A DNA stretch of 60,000 bases, from positions 479,559 to 539,558 of the forward strand of contig NW_019775891.1 of assembly GCF_001039355.2 (NCBI RefSeq). The letters are read 5' to 3'. The stretch is from Lingula anatina (Eukaryota > Brachiopoda > Lingulata > Lingulida > Lingulidae). Position 1 is the first letter of the stretch. Every line of letters starts with the position of its first letter. Position numbers and translations under genes: made by a program. Shown here piece after piece: positions 27,167 to 38,635 of this stretch. Below the pieces are notes generated by a model, which ran no database searches, was not told where the DNA came from, and worked only from the letters and a program-made list of their open reading frames with translations.

Positions 27167-30001
27167 GCTCAAAATACTTTGTAAATATCCAAAGGGGCAA
27201 CAATAGGATTTTTTGTCGTCTTTAGTCTATTTTTATTTTTTGAATAGCCTCTGTCAATGTCCAAAGGCATGCAATTTGCATTATACCAGTAATGGCGCCT
27301 TTGTGTCCAGGCATACATGTTATCTTTCACTAGGACCCAGCCGGGTGAAGTTAAACGTAGTTTTTAGTTTGGATCTTAGATTGACAGTCGATAAATTAAA
27401 GAAAAATTGCCGGCGGGACTATGATCATCTTTGATTGTACTTTTCGCACCTAAATATTACACATTGTTCATTCAACGTAGGGAAATATTAGCGGCACGAA
27501 TATGAGACAGGATAAACAGTAGTATATTTCCAGGAAAATTGAGTACGATTGACGCTGTAATCAACAAATTACAGATGCCCATTACTTTCACAGTAAAACG
27601 AAAGCCCAGATGTGTACTGAAAATCACCGGTGTGATATAACGGTACCTTTATCTTAGTTACAGAGCATTTCGTGTGCAATTGAAATGCCACGGCAAATTA
27701 TACAAAAAAGGCAAAAGGCAGAGCAGATGTATGTAAACATTTATGCGCCTATTGTCTGTTGCATCCCAAAAGTATTTTATCAATTTTACATTCAAACCCA
27801 TAACTTGGGATTTTCTACATAGTGCTTACATTTAGCTTCATAAATAAGCAACAATCATTTTTTCTATTTTACTTGAAATACCACAAGAACGCNGATTGCT
27901 AAAATAATGGGGGAAATCAGAATTATGCAAACATTGCACAAAATGTTTGTGTTACTTGCGTGTCTCAAAGAGTCATTTTTTGCGGAATGACGCCGACGTA
28001 ATTTCATTTACATAGTGCAGTTAGCTTGTTGTAACGCCATATGGCGTGGTCTATTTTGAGCTTGCATCCTTCTTTCTCATCATATCCCTAAACAATTATG
28101 TCCATTTAGTGCGTTTGGTTTCCTTTCTCATCCAACTTCCACTTTGATATTCCTGCCAGCGCTAGGGAAAACGTTGATAGAATCATTTCATACATACACA
28201 TTTTGACCATTGAGGTTTTGCACCAAGTACACCCTAACATGCTTCTGGTGTGGGTAAGCCTGCTAGTAAACCACATCCTCATAAACCAAAATTATACTAA
28301 CCAATAATTTTCATTTGAAAGGCTAGCTGTTTCTGAATGGATGGAACTGTGCCAAACAAAGCGATGACATAATGAATAAGCTGAAGCTGATTATCGTATC
28401 CTGGAGTAATCTCGGTAATAGGACTTGGCATTCTAATCCTTAACGCGTTAGATTTATTCTGATGAATTTACCAATTAGCTTGCGTACTTGCAAGAGCAGA
28501 AGCGTATAATCGAATCTAATTACGGAAAAGGATATTGAATGCCTGAGCCACTTGCCAGTAGAAACAATTTGGTCGTGCGTGTTATATTCTATTTGAAGTT
28601 GGGAAAGCACGCGAAAACAGCACTGCTTTTACTTTAAGGCAAAATCAAAATTCTCAACATCAATGGTTTTAGCCCAACTCCTTTTGTCGAATTGCTCCTC
28701 TACAAAGGTACATCTACAAGCAGAGCACGGTAGAATGGCAATAGAATCCGTGGAGTAATTTTTCACAATTTTTACAGTAAACACGTAACCATTTTCTCAA
28801 GAAGCGTGAACTGAAAGCCGAAAGTTTGACAAATAAAAAAATTGTAAAAATAAAATCAACACCCGGTGGCAATTTCTCACATGGACACCATATGAGAGCA
28901 AACTGGTTCAACTCGCTGCACGTTTTCTCAGTAGAGTTTCTCAGCTGCGGTGTGCGGGGTGTTTCCTTCAAATAACCGAGAAGTGAACTGCGACAACTCG
29001 CAAACAGTCACCAAACACATTCAACACGGCTGACCGGTGTAAAATGCAGTGTGACGGAGAGTCCGTCTTCCATTGGATTCAAACAGGTTAGGGTTAGCGT
29101 GACGTAGGTGGGAGATGACCTACCTGTACAAATCAAAGGGAACCGGACTCTGTATCACAGGGGAAACTTCAAATCTGTAAAAACTGTGATTTTCTCCTGA
29201 AGAGAAGTCAGCTATTCAAGGCCGTTCACTTACATTTTGTGAAGGGCGCTTTTGTTCCGTTTATTATTATATGTTGTAACCAACTCTGTACATCTAAATG
29301 CAGATCTTGTCTCTGTCTACATCCGCCTAAAGTAATGATGCCACTTAGTTCATATATCGTCTTTTTCTCTTTATGATTGATATGGAGATAAGTGTTTCTT
29401 AGTCGGTTGCCAATGCTCTTGACAGTAATGAAAACAGCAGCTCGTATGGAAGCATCAACATGTACATATTACGTATACATTCTTGACAACTGCACAACAT
29501 GTAATGCAAATAAAATCAGACGGATGGCAACTCAAAGAATATTTGGAATAATCAGAACACTTTTTTATTAGTTCGACACATTTGCAGTTCACAGATATTA
29601 GAATGAAGGACCAGAATAACTCCACATTCCTGCGCTCAACTCGCATTCCATTTATGTCAAATGCAGGTTTATTGATCACTGGGTGAACGCTTGATTACAC
29701 ACCGACTATCAATTTCAATAACAGAGTCGCGTGGTATCTTAACTCAAACACATTTATTTGCTCTCTGTTCACTGAGCATAGTCGAAAGTTCAGTAATAGG
29801 GCATTATGGCGTACCTACCACATGAAAGGACACCGAAAGGATCAGGCGCTTTTCTTGTAATTGTTTTGTCCTTTAGATGCAGCAAGAGGAATTGTGGATG
29901 GTTTGCATATCTTCTCCAGGCGTGGCCTGTTCATAGAATTAAAATTTGCCAGCAGTCCCTTCTATGTCTCAATAAGAGAGTGTATGTATACATGTACGTG
30001 C

Positions 30002-30041
<40 letters not shown>

Positions 30042-32129
30042 GTGTGTTTTGTTGGAGGCACGGTACCCGGGGGAGAGGAAACTCTATGATGATCAAGTCT
30101 TCCATACTGATTAATATACAAATTCACTGTTCATTTCTGTGAGTTTAATGCTTCATGAAAATAATAAAACCCTTTATGAAAACCACAACATTCACTTATA
30201 GTGTGCACAAAAACATTCCCCCTTCCCAGGACTAGGGAAGGAATGGAAGAAAATGTTTTCATCAACTGCATTTATTTCTATTATTCATACATTAAATTTC
30301 ATAAGTAAAAGCAGGGAGTATGACTGAAGCACTTAAGTGACAACAGAAATACTCAGACGGAGGATTCTGGAACTACGCACCTACGCACTCGATTCCATTT
30401 GCCTTCATTTCGATTCTGATTTCTATCTGTACCAAACCAAACATTACTGATAAGAGATATAAATAATCGACCGGATTCAAAAATCAATTAGACGAAAAAG
30501 CAGGGTCCTCTATGTGCTCTACTTTAATAAATTTTGTATGGTAAGTAATTTTGTACATAAAAGTGTTTTGCGACGGAGAGACACTCGTAATGAGATAGAA
30601 ACCTGAATCAATAATGAAAGTACTCAATGCAATCAAAACCAATGCATAACTAAGCAGATTACTATTGAAATACCATATTGTCTAATACAAAGAAAAAAAT
30701 TCCACACTGTAGCTAAAGTGTCGACATTTCCGTAGATAGAATACAAAGCAAATTTAGCATAAAAATCAGATATGATACCACGATGGAGGCGGTAGTTTCA
30801 TCACTATCTAAACATTTTAAAGTCCGCATCGATTGGAATAAACCTGTCAATGCGCATTTCGTGAGATGTACGTTGCGTAACTGCACTGACAACGACGAAG
30901 GATTTGCTATGATATATGAGATGAGAACCCATCCTTGGCACCGACATCAATCACCTCATACAACTGATTCTCTGGTTACTGGAATTAACTACCTCATTTT
31001 TACCAATCAATACCTGAATTCGAGGACAGTGGCAAAATTTAAAGGGAATATTTGATAATTCACTTTGTTGGACTGTAAAAGAGCAAAGAGTAATAATTTC
31101 CACATGCCAGATAGCGTTAGGAAAACGGGCCTTTTATTATTTTGTTGCCCAATTTGGCTTCACCGTGAACAAATTGAATGGAAGTTAGTTAGAGACGCTT
31201 GCCACCCATGTAGGATGTTCAAATATAGTTATTAATATACTAACAAGAGCACGCGTCAGTGACACGTCTTTGCAATGAGCGCCAACATGCACTGTACACT
31301 TAAAATGCAGTCACATTTGGGATACAGCGAGTGCAATGGCTTTGATGACCTTCTGCTGCCATTTTGTACAGAACCGCAATACCATATACACAATATTTAT
31401 AAGAATAATGAATATAAATTATAATATGATATGTATCATATTATAGTCTATATTCTTTATTATTATGAATGTTTTAAGTTATAATATGATATGTATCATT
31501 ATCAATATAACTTATCCTCTCTTTGCCTCCTTCCCTCGCCCTCGTCTCCACCCCCACATACAAAACCATATAAAAACCCAAAATGAGTTATTCCGTAAAA
31601 GCCAATTCCTTTCAAGGGGAGTCTGTTAGCCTACGATGTTACATAAGTTGCCTGTGAAAATATTAAATCATGAAATCTCAAACGATCATTTTTTATCCAG
31701 TGTAGTTTTTGAAAATACATTTAAATGTCGACCCCAATTTCTAATATTGCTAATATTCAACGGAAGAAAAGAAATGCTTTTTTGTATAACTGGCATTTTG
31801 ACATACAATTATTACAGAAAAAGTTCATAAGCACCATATTTATTTTTCTGTCTTTTGGGATTTCAAATTGCTTCCCACTGTTAGCATTGTTTCTTTTTAA
31901 ACTTATATCCGTAGGCAATATGCTCTAACTCAGCTGGGCAATAATTAAATCAAACGGGCAATGAACTCGGTAGTATAATTTGGGGGCAAAAAGACTGTGA
32001 AGTACATAGTTTTAAAGACATCCCACGCGAAAACATTATCATTCCAACTGAGTTTACTGCAGGTGAATCCGCGACTCGAGTAAAAAAGGCTGCTGTTACT
32101 ATTTTAATTGCAGTAGCCCAGCAAAACAT

Positions 32130-32162
<33 letters not shown>

Positions 32163-33708
32163 TATGTATTGACCATCCACCAATAACGTCCCACAAAAAT
32201 CGATCGCGCAGCGCCACTGCTTAAAACAGTTTTGCGAAATCTGGTTTTAACTCTTAATTTTTTTTGCTTGTTTGTTTGCTTGTTTCAGGATAATTCTAAC
32301 ATGCAATGTTAAAAATATGAAAACATTGCCGTTTTTTGTCAGTGAAGAAGTATATTCACACACAAGGTGTTAACATAAGTGGATCTAACATTTCAAAGTT
32401 TTTAAGTTAAATAGAATATTAATGACAAAGATCTGGTTATCGTAGTCATGTGGGATGTAGGGGCCTGCGTATAGAACTGCTAAAACAACCACTTTGACTT
32501 CAACAGTAGCTATATAGTGACTGGTCAGGTTTGCTCGTAGCTATAGTTTACTGCGGCGTTTAATCACTTCCTGACGACAAATGTATAGCATCGTAATTCA
32601 ACACAATTAAGGCTTAGATTCCGTGGGGCAATGACACAGAACATTTATAGGTATTGGGATGAACCTGGTGATTTAATGTTGTGGTTATCCTATATGCCCA
32701 TCTACCCGATGCCGCCACAACCATTGCTCGTCTGTGTATCAAATTCAAATTGGTTGTCAAGTCCAGGGATGAGTTACGGTAATTCGTCTAGGGTTTTGAT
32801 CCCCACAGCTTTAGATTTAGATATTTTGTGATAGATTTAGCGCCAGGACGATTTAGATGAGAATGCCTGTCTGGGAATTTGCTTGTGCGAGCACACCATG
32901 TTCATTATTGCTATCCAAGTCATTTTATTGATGTGGAAATAAGCCTTACTGGAATGAGGAACTGCCCACCCTTTTGTAAATACAGAGAATACTGTTCAAG
33001 TTAGGATTCTTGACATGCATTGCAAACATCAGCCTTATTACTTCAGTCGTGAAGTGCTTGGAGTGCTGTCCTGTTGGGGTGGGGTGGGGGGGGGGGGGTC
33101 GTGGCGTAATTATACGAGCTGGCGATAAGTTTATAATAACGCACCTGCTCTCTTCTTTCTGTGCATTTACATAGGAAGTTAAGGGGGGAGGGTTAGGGAA
33201 GAACTGGATAAATTAAACCAAAGAACCCTCTAACAATAGCAGCGACTCAGCGCTGGGGCTTACGTTAATTATGATTTGGTGGAATGTATATATTGAGTAA
33301 CACAGGAATTACCATATTGCACTGCAACGGATTTTCGTTTAATTCAGTTTTCTTCGTTCTTATTCTTAAAGTTCTTGTAGTAATTATCAAACCTTAAATG
33401 GATGAGGAAATATTAAACAAACACGACCGCCAATGAGTTGATAGGAATGGATAAACTGCGTCGATTGATTTTTCTGACAAGTTGGTCGGTTTAGCTTCGC
33501 CGAATACAAATTTGTTGAGTTGCGGCTCATTTCAGATTAACATGGCGTCATCTTGAATTAATTCTATTGTCATTCCATTTATCTTCATTAGAGCAAAAGT
33601 GCAGCGAGAGAGAGAGAGAGGCGAGTTATTAGCTTTTCTCTTATGAATAAAAGGTCTTCGGCAAAACAATTATTTAGTAAACAATTATTTTTCCGTAATT
33701 ATTCTGGA

Positions 33709-33781
<73 letters not shown>

Positions 33782-33942
33782 GTGATTTATATGTTTCTCT
33801 CTTCAGTGTTTCACGTGTCTTCCTGCCTCCCTAGTGATTGCGACGTCGTCCAGTGTCGCCGTCTCCACTTAAATATCACCACGACAGCGCACCTGGTGCT
33901 CGGAACCGTAGTGGAGGAAAAGCACCCTTGCAGCTGCAGGTG

Positions 33943-33981
<39 letters not shown>

Positions 33982-35097
33982 GAAGGACGCTTACGGTCAA
34001 GACCCTCAAGACTGCAAACAAATCATTGCGGTGCCAAGCGATCCCACACAAAATCCTTTTTGGTCCATGGTTATAGATTATGGGATAAAAAACTCTTTTT
34101 AATCAACGATAAATCTTGTGTTTCAGACCATGGTATTCAAAGCCAATCAAAACCAATCTCCCTGGATGTTGGCAAACTCTCCTAAAAAAAAGGCTTAAAA
34201 CAAAGTATGCAATCTGAGTGGTCTCTCCTAGAGCGTTTCACACCGGGCCCGTCTCCAAGTTAGTTCTCGTCACGACCGCGATGTTATCCTGTTATATTAT
34301 ACATATCATACCTCTGGTCGACATTTTCTTATTTATAAAAGGTCTGTTTCAATAATATTTAAGTCGGCCCTTCTCTGGCAAAATTAGCCCCACCACAGTC
34401 AGCAAGTGCACCGGGGTTGGGGATATTCCATTTATTCCCCGAATCTTGCCGGTGTATTCAAATTTCAACCAAAACATTTTCTTTCAATACCACATTTTAT
34501 AATAATTTTAAGAAATTGATTTTCCTTTTTACTTTGAATTTCAGGGCCTACGAACTCACAGTCGAGTGCCTTAACAAGGTGTATAACACCTGTCAGTCAC
34601 TGAGCCAAACCTCGCTCAATACCCTGATCTTGGCCAGTGGCAAAGAATACAAGGCCAAATACAAAGAATGTAAAGAAACGACAGGGTCTTACTGCCCAGA
34701 GGTGGACCCAAAGATGGCCACCCGGGAACTGACCACGGCCAGAGTTAGACGGAACCAAGGTAGGCAGTGACCGATCCTGAGATATTTTCTGACAGTCTTC
34801 CATAAATATCCTTGTTGATCCATGGTCCATTTTTGATCGGGTTTCGGTGCTGTTTCTCTATTTGACCCTGTTGTTATCTTGAGTTAAACGTTTTTAGCAG
34901 TATTATTTAGGAGCAATAGCATGTTTTTATTGTATGAATAACACACCTAATCATTACATATGTCCGTTGCAGGGAAGACCAATGTAGCTTCTGTCACAGA
35001 CGTGAACGCCGCCGCGGCCTTAGGACTCGGTGCTTCTCAACATGTCGTCGGGTTCTTGCCGTTTCTTGTTGGAGGTATTTTTGCCATGACATTATGA
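22150..35097 (+). CDS. Small secreted Cys-rich, probably GPI-anchored protein
   Basis: Exons 22150-22204 (or its twin 26385-26439), 33807-33939, 34545-34759 and 34973-35097 join in phases 1, 2 and 1 to give 175 residues plus stop. The N terminus MSDFSRRITRLLGFLIVTG continues as VFHVSS, a typical signal peptide. The ectodomain has nine Cys residues (CLPSDCDVVQC, HPCSC, ELTVEC, VYNTC, YKEC, GSYC) and one N-glycosylation site (NIT). The C terminus, AAAALGLGASQ followed by HVVGFLPFLVGGIFAMTL, looks like a GPI-attachment signal with no cytoplasmic tail. I do not recognise the family. Function is unknown; a cell-surface protein is inferred. Confidence 0.75.
23653..27892 (+). repeat. 4.2-kb tandem segment, copy 2
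   Basis: Second copy of the segment, starting in a T run directly after the N at 23652 and ending at the N at 27893. Its last bases (CCACAAGAACGC) match the end of copy 1 (CCACAAGAACTC). The offset drifts from about 4218 to 4241 because of indels. It carries first exon copy 2 (26385-26439) and a longer (TTA)n tract at 27117-27166. It could be a real duplication or two uncollapsed haplotypes. Confidence 0.95.
26385..26439 (+). CDS. Signal-peptide first exon, copy 2
   Basis: Identical in coding sequence to copy 1, with the same donor. It lies closer to exon 2 (7.4-kb intron against 11.6 kb). If the duplication is real, either copy can serve as alternative first exon with the same encoded peptide. 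Confidence 0.75.
30003..30046 (+). repeat. (GT)n microsatellite
   Basis: GT run with one GC interruption. The overlapping reading frames (VCVCV) are artefacts. Confidence 0.95.
31390..31480. repeat. AT-rich inverted repeat (foldback)
   Basis: The core TTATAATATGATA-TG-TATCATATTATAG is a near-perfect 13-base palindrome. Flanks extend the pairing imperfectly to about 35-40 bases per arm (AAGAATAATGAATAT opposite ATATTCTTTATTATT). Part of the core (AAGTTATAATATGATATG) is repeated directly at 31477-31494. Confidence 0.7.
33713..33778 (+). repeat. (AT)n microsatellite, about 33 units
   Basis: Uninterrupted AT dinucleotide run ending 28 bases upstream of exon 33807, in the branch-point region of the intron. 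Confidence 0.95.
33807..35097 (+). CDS. Secreted Cys-rich protein: ectodomain and GPI-signal exons
   Basis: Exon 33807-33939 follows TCTCTTCAG and encodes VFHVSSCLPSDCDVVQC through HPCSC. Exon 34545-34759 encodes AYELTVECLNKVYNTC through ARVRRNQ. Exon 34973-35097 encodes GKTNVASVTDVNAAAA and the hydrophobic end, stopping at 35095-35097. AATAAA motifs at 35130 and 35206 are candidate polyadenylation signals. The (AT)n run at 33713-33778 lies 28 bases before the first acceptor, and a (CT)n run starts about 8 bases after the first donor. Confidence 0.78.
33948..33979 (+). repeat. (CT)n microsatellite next to a splice donor
   Basis: CT run starting about eight bases after the exon 33939 donor. 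Confidence 0.95.
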
Positions 35098-35211
35098 CGA
35101 AGAGAGAAAACTGGGAGTTTGTGGTAACAAATAAATACACCTGCGTGCATTTCATAGGGTTATGGAGATCCAAAAGGTAGTCAAAAAACTCAAGGTCAGA
35201 TGTGAAATAAA

Positions 35212-37340
35212 ACTCGTGTAGGCCTACTGTTACATGAACTCGTATATTTGAGACTTGATTTCTGCGATTTTAGGTTAAATGCAAAATACTGCACTGTCAT
35301 CGATAAAAGCAATTATCTGACATAGTACTTACCACAGCTTGGTTTATTTGAATTAGTGATTTAAAACTTGGAGTTATTACCACTGCAAAATATCAGTGTC
35401 TAACAAGGGCGGGGAGGAGAGATTATAGCATTCCTCAGGTTGAGGCTACTACACATGCACAATACAACACCAAGAACACCCATGCTTAGCCTAATTCTCT
35501 TAAAACGTGATTTTTAAACATTTAGAATTGTTAGACTTTGAAATGTTGAAGTGGCAATAACTTAAAGCTTGAAGAATCTAATATTGTAATTGCAAACGAT
35601 CAGTTTTTGGTATTATACCGATTAGGTATAACATATGATTTTTAATTTGTTTTGCTTTTTGGACATAATCTAGCTTTGTTTTAAATATGAACTAAAATTG
35701 TGTTTTTCATCTAGTATTCATGCTTATAAAAGATTCGGTGGGAAAATTTATGTAAAAACTACCATACAGTAGTTGATGCTTATAAAGACAAATGTATCTG
35801 AAAACCGTGATATTATTATACCATCTGTTATCCAGAAGGATATCAGAAAACGGACAATATAACCCAAAACAGGGTAGGCTACTAGTGCAGCGTGTATACT
35901 GTAATGTTTAGATAGGTATACCTACTACAGAAGTATTTTTTAAAGCCTTTGATATCCGTTTCTACAGGTATCTGTGCGTGGGCAATCTGTTGCATGCGGT
36001 ATATAGTAGTTTGTAGTATTTTAATTTAATTAATGAAAAGATGATACTATAAGTGCAGTACTGAGCTGGTGCTTTTCGTCGGGAGTTCTATAAACAACAA
36101 GGTACGTCTTGACTCATAAGATGCAACATTTTAATCGATTATGGACCCAAAGACGTCCAGTTAGTGATGTGTTTCAAGTTCTGAAAAGATAATTTGTAAA
36201 TACGATGTAGTTAATTAAAGCTATATGAAGACCCCATTCCCACAAAGACACAATCGGCCTCCGTGCATGTAGATTCCTTGGCGGATTTAGGGAGATCGAT
36301 CCAACTGAGTTGGGACTCTGTAAATCAGATAAGCAGATTAAGACACCTCGTTCTTGTTTCCAAAGTAGTCGTATAATCACCAGCTTTTCTGTATTCTACT
36401 CAACGCCAGGAGGAGGCGTCTTAATCTGCTAAATTGATTGCATTTGGCGAGATTTCCTGTGAAGTAAGATCGATCCACGTAGACTGGTGGTGTCAGTGGG
36501 AATGAGGCCTTACTGATAATGCACTGTTGAATTGAGCTTTAGAAACGCTCTAGCAAAGACATGTTTAAAAGACATTTAAAAGAGAAGAATAACTGTATCT
36601 ATCTTTACCTAAACAACTCGTAACCAGAATGCGACCGTTTATGATCAAAATATGGCAATGTTTTAGTTTACTTTGGGTCTAAATGGATGGAACGGTATTA
36701 TCTACGTTTACGGAACAAAGGCGGTGCATGAATAATATTAAAGTATCAGTAAAAAAGAAAATTTGAACCTTACCAATAAATTCTGCAGCGACAATCATAT
36801 TAAAATAAAAAAATTAATATTAAGTGATAAAAAACAGCGCTATATACGTTTATTATTATTTTTACTTAAATAAACTGCTAAACTTTTTTCCTGGACTTGG
36901 ATTAATTTTATGCAAATGTGGTGTGTTAAATAATTACGATACATGAATAAAGGTCATCATTATGTTGCGATAATTTCCTAACAAAGCAAGCCGCGTTTTA
37001 ACGTTGAAGTAAGGGATGAAAAGCCCAGTTCCCACTGCCTTCTGGCATTGTGTTCAGACGTGGCAAGCTGATGGAATATGGCATAAGCAGACAGTGCATT
37101 TACTTGTGCCAGTGCAACATTACCCAATAATGTGATAATGATAGCACCCCTCCAAGGCGTCTTTCTTTCTTTTATCTATCCGAAATCAACTCTTTCAAGC
37201 AGCCTGGTGTGACCTTTCTTAAGTAGCAAACCCACAGCCTCCCACACTGATAATGGAGCACTCTCCCACTAAGGATACCCAGTCCATTAGGATATCAGCA
37301 CGTATCAAATTTAACACAATAAAAGACGAGTGTAGAAAAG
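35212..37340. other. Spacer between convergent genes
   Basis: Apart from the foldback element at 36226-36511, I see no gene. It separates the 3' end of the + strand secreted-protein gene from the 3' end of the - strand TIR/ROCO gene. Confidence 0.5.
36226..36511. repeat. Foldback/MITE-like element, copy 1
   Basis: The left end CCCCATTCCCAC and inner GATCGATCCA reappear inverted at the right end (GATCGATCCACG, GTGGGAATGAGG in register). The centre holds TTCTGTATTCTACTCAACGC. A partial second copy occurs at 47247-47411. Confidence 0.55.
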
Positions 37341-37347
37341 AAATAGA

Positions 37348-38635
37348 TTTATTGACGTGAAAAGACAATTATACCACTCAATAAAGCATTTTAAAAAAAT
37401 GCAGTCCCTAACGGTTTGTACTGTATGTAACCTGATCTTATGATGGCACGATTTGATGCAGTTTAGTCAATTTATGGTTTAAAGTCAACCTTGATGTAAA
37501 CAGAGATTATATACAATAAAGCTCCAGGGAGCTGAAACAAGTTGTACCCTGTGCACTACCTTCATCACAGCATCTTCTGAGTCTAAACACCCATCTTAGC
37601 TTTCCTCTTTAATAAAATAATTAGCATCACAATAGAAATACTACCTGTTACTGTATAGCTGAACGCAAAATCTCATACAGCTATGCACACATACAACATG
37701 GCACATATTTATCATCAAATTCCACATCCTCATGTTAAAATCAGTTTTATTAATAATTCAGAAGTATTGTTTAGACACACGAAACTAATCTAAACCAAGT
37801 ATTAGTAAGTGTTCTCCTTTAATTATATGTAGTCTACCACAAAAGACAAAAATCTATAATAACAAATGCAAAGTGAGTATTCAATGACTTTTGATTGTTA
37901 TCAAATCAATGCAGACAAAATATCACAGAAATTTCTGAAATCTATAATATTTGTAAACAGGAGAAATACATAGTAATATGATGACAAAATACAAAATCAC
38001 TTCTAAAAAGCAAAGTACATATAAAAAGTGGGAATCATCTATAATTCATGCTATAATATAAAAGATAATCTGAATGCAAAAATGCACAGTATCACAGAGA
38101 ACAGACCTGTGTTCTATAATGGACGGAATGTTTATTCACACCTGTTGATGAAGAGTATGTAATATATGAAAAGCTCCCAAAGTTAAGAAAAATCTTTTAA
38201 TCAAAAAATATTGACCATTCATACAAATTGTCCAATAACTGTAGCATTTGAACATATCTAAGCCTCATATGTACGAAAAATATCTCTGAATCAGTTTAAA
38301 ATCTCCTTCGATATAGACTAATTTAAATATGTATATCCAGGAATACATATCTAACTGGATCTACTGCAGATGTGCACAAAAATATACAAAGTCCATGCCC
38401 AGCTGTTGTAAATTCCGGGTTGCAACCAACATTTTGTTTGGAAATGCTGTAAAACATAAAATTATGAATTGCAACAAAATGCACGACTGCCTGAAAACAG
38501 TGAACAGCACGACTCTCTGAAACAGAAAATTAATCCTTGAATAGATCTCTGCATGGCCTGCCAAAGACAAACATGTAAGCATCCAAACTTTAGTTTCATC
38601 ATTGCAACAAACTGTCACTACAAACCACACTTTCT
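37348..38635 (-). other. Probable 3' UTR of the TIR/ROCO gene
   Basis: AT-rich sequence after the TAG at 38636-38638, read on -. TTTATT on + (AATAAA on -) at 37348-37353 and 37746-37751 are candidate polyadenylation signals. The ORF at 38329-38520 has no support. Confidence 0.4.

Larger units (their letters stand above)
27894..33806 (+). other. Intron 1 of the secreted-protein gene, repeat-rich
   Basis: No exon recognised. It holds (GT)n at 30003-30046, a long AT-rich foldback near 31390-31480, (AAT)n at 32131-32162, a G run near 33076-33099, and (AT)n at 33713-33778. ORFs here are microsatellite translations or lack splice context. Confidence 0.5.

Noticed and set aside
29806-30142. ORFs rich in VCVCV
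   Set aside because: They translate the (GT)n microsatellite and lack family features.
30783-31055. 90-residue + strand ORF
   Set aside because: No family motif, and it lies in a long intron without matching splice phases.
33643-33834. ORF with IYIYIY
   Set aside because: It translates the (AT)n run. The real exon starts at 33807 in another frame.
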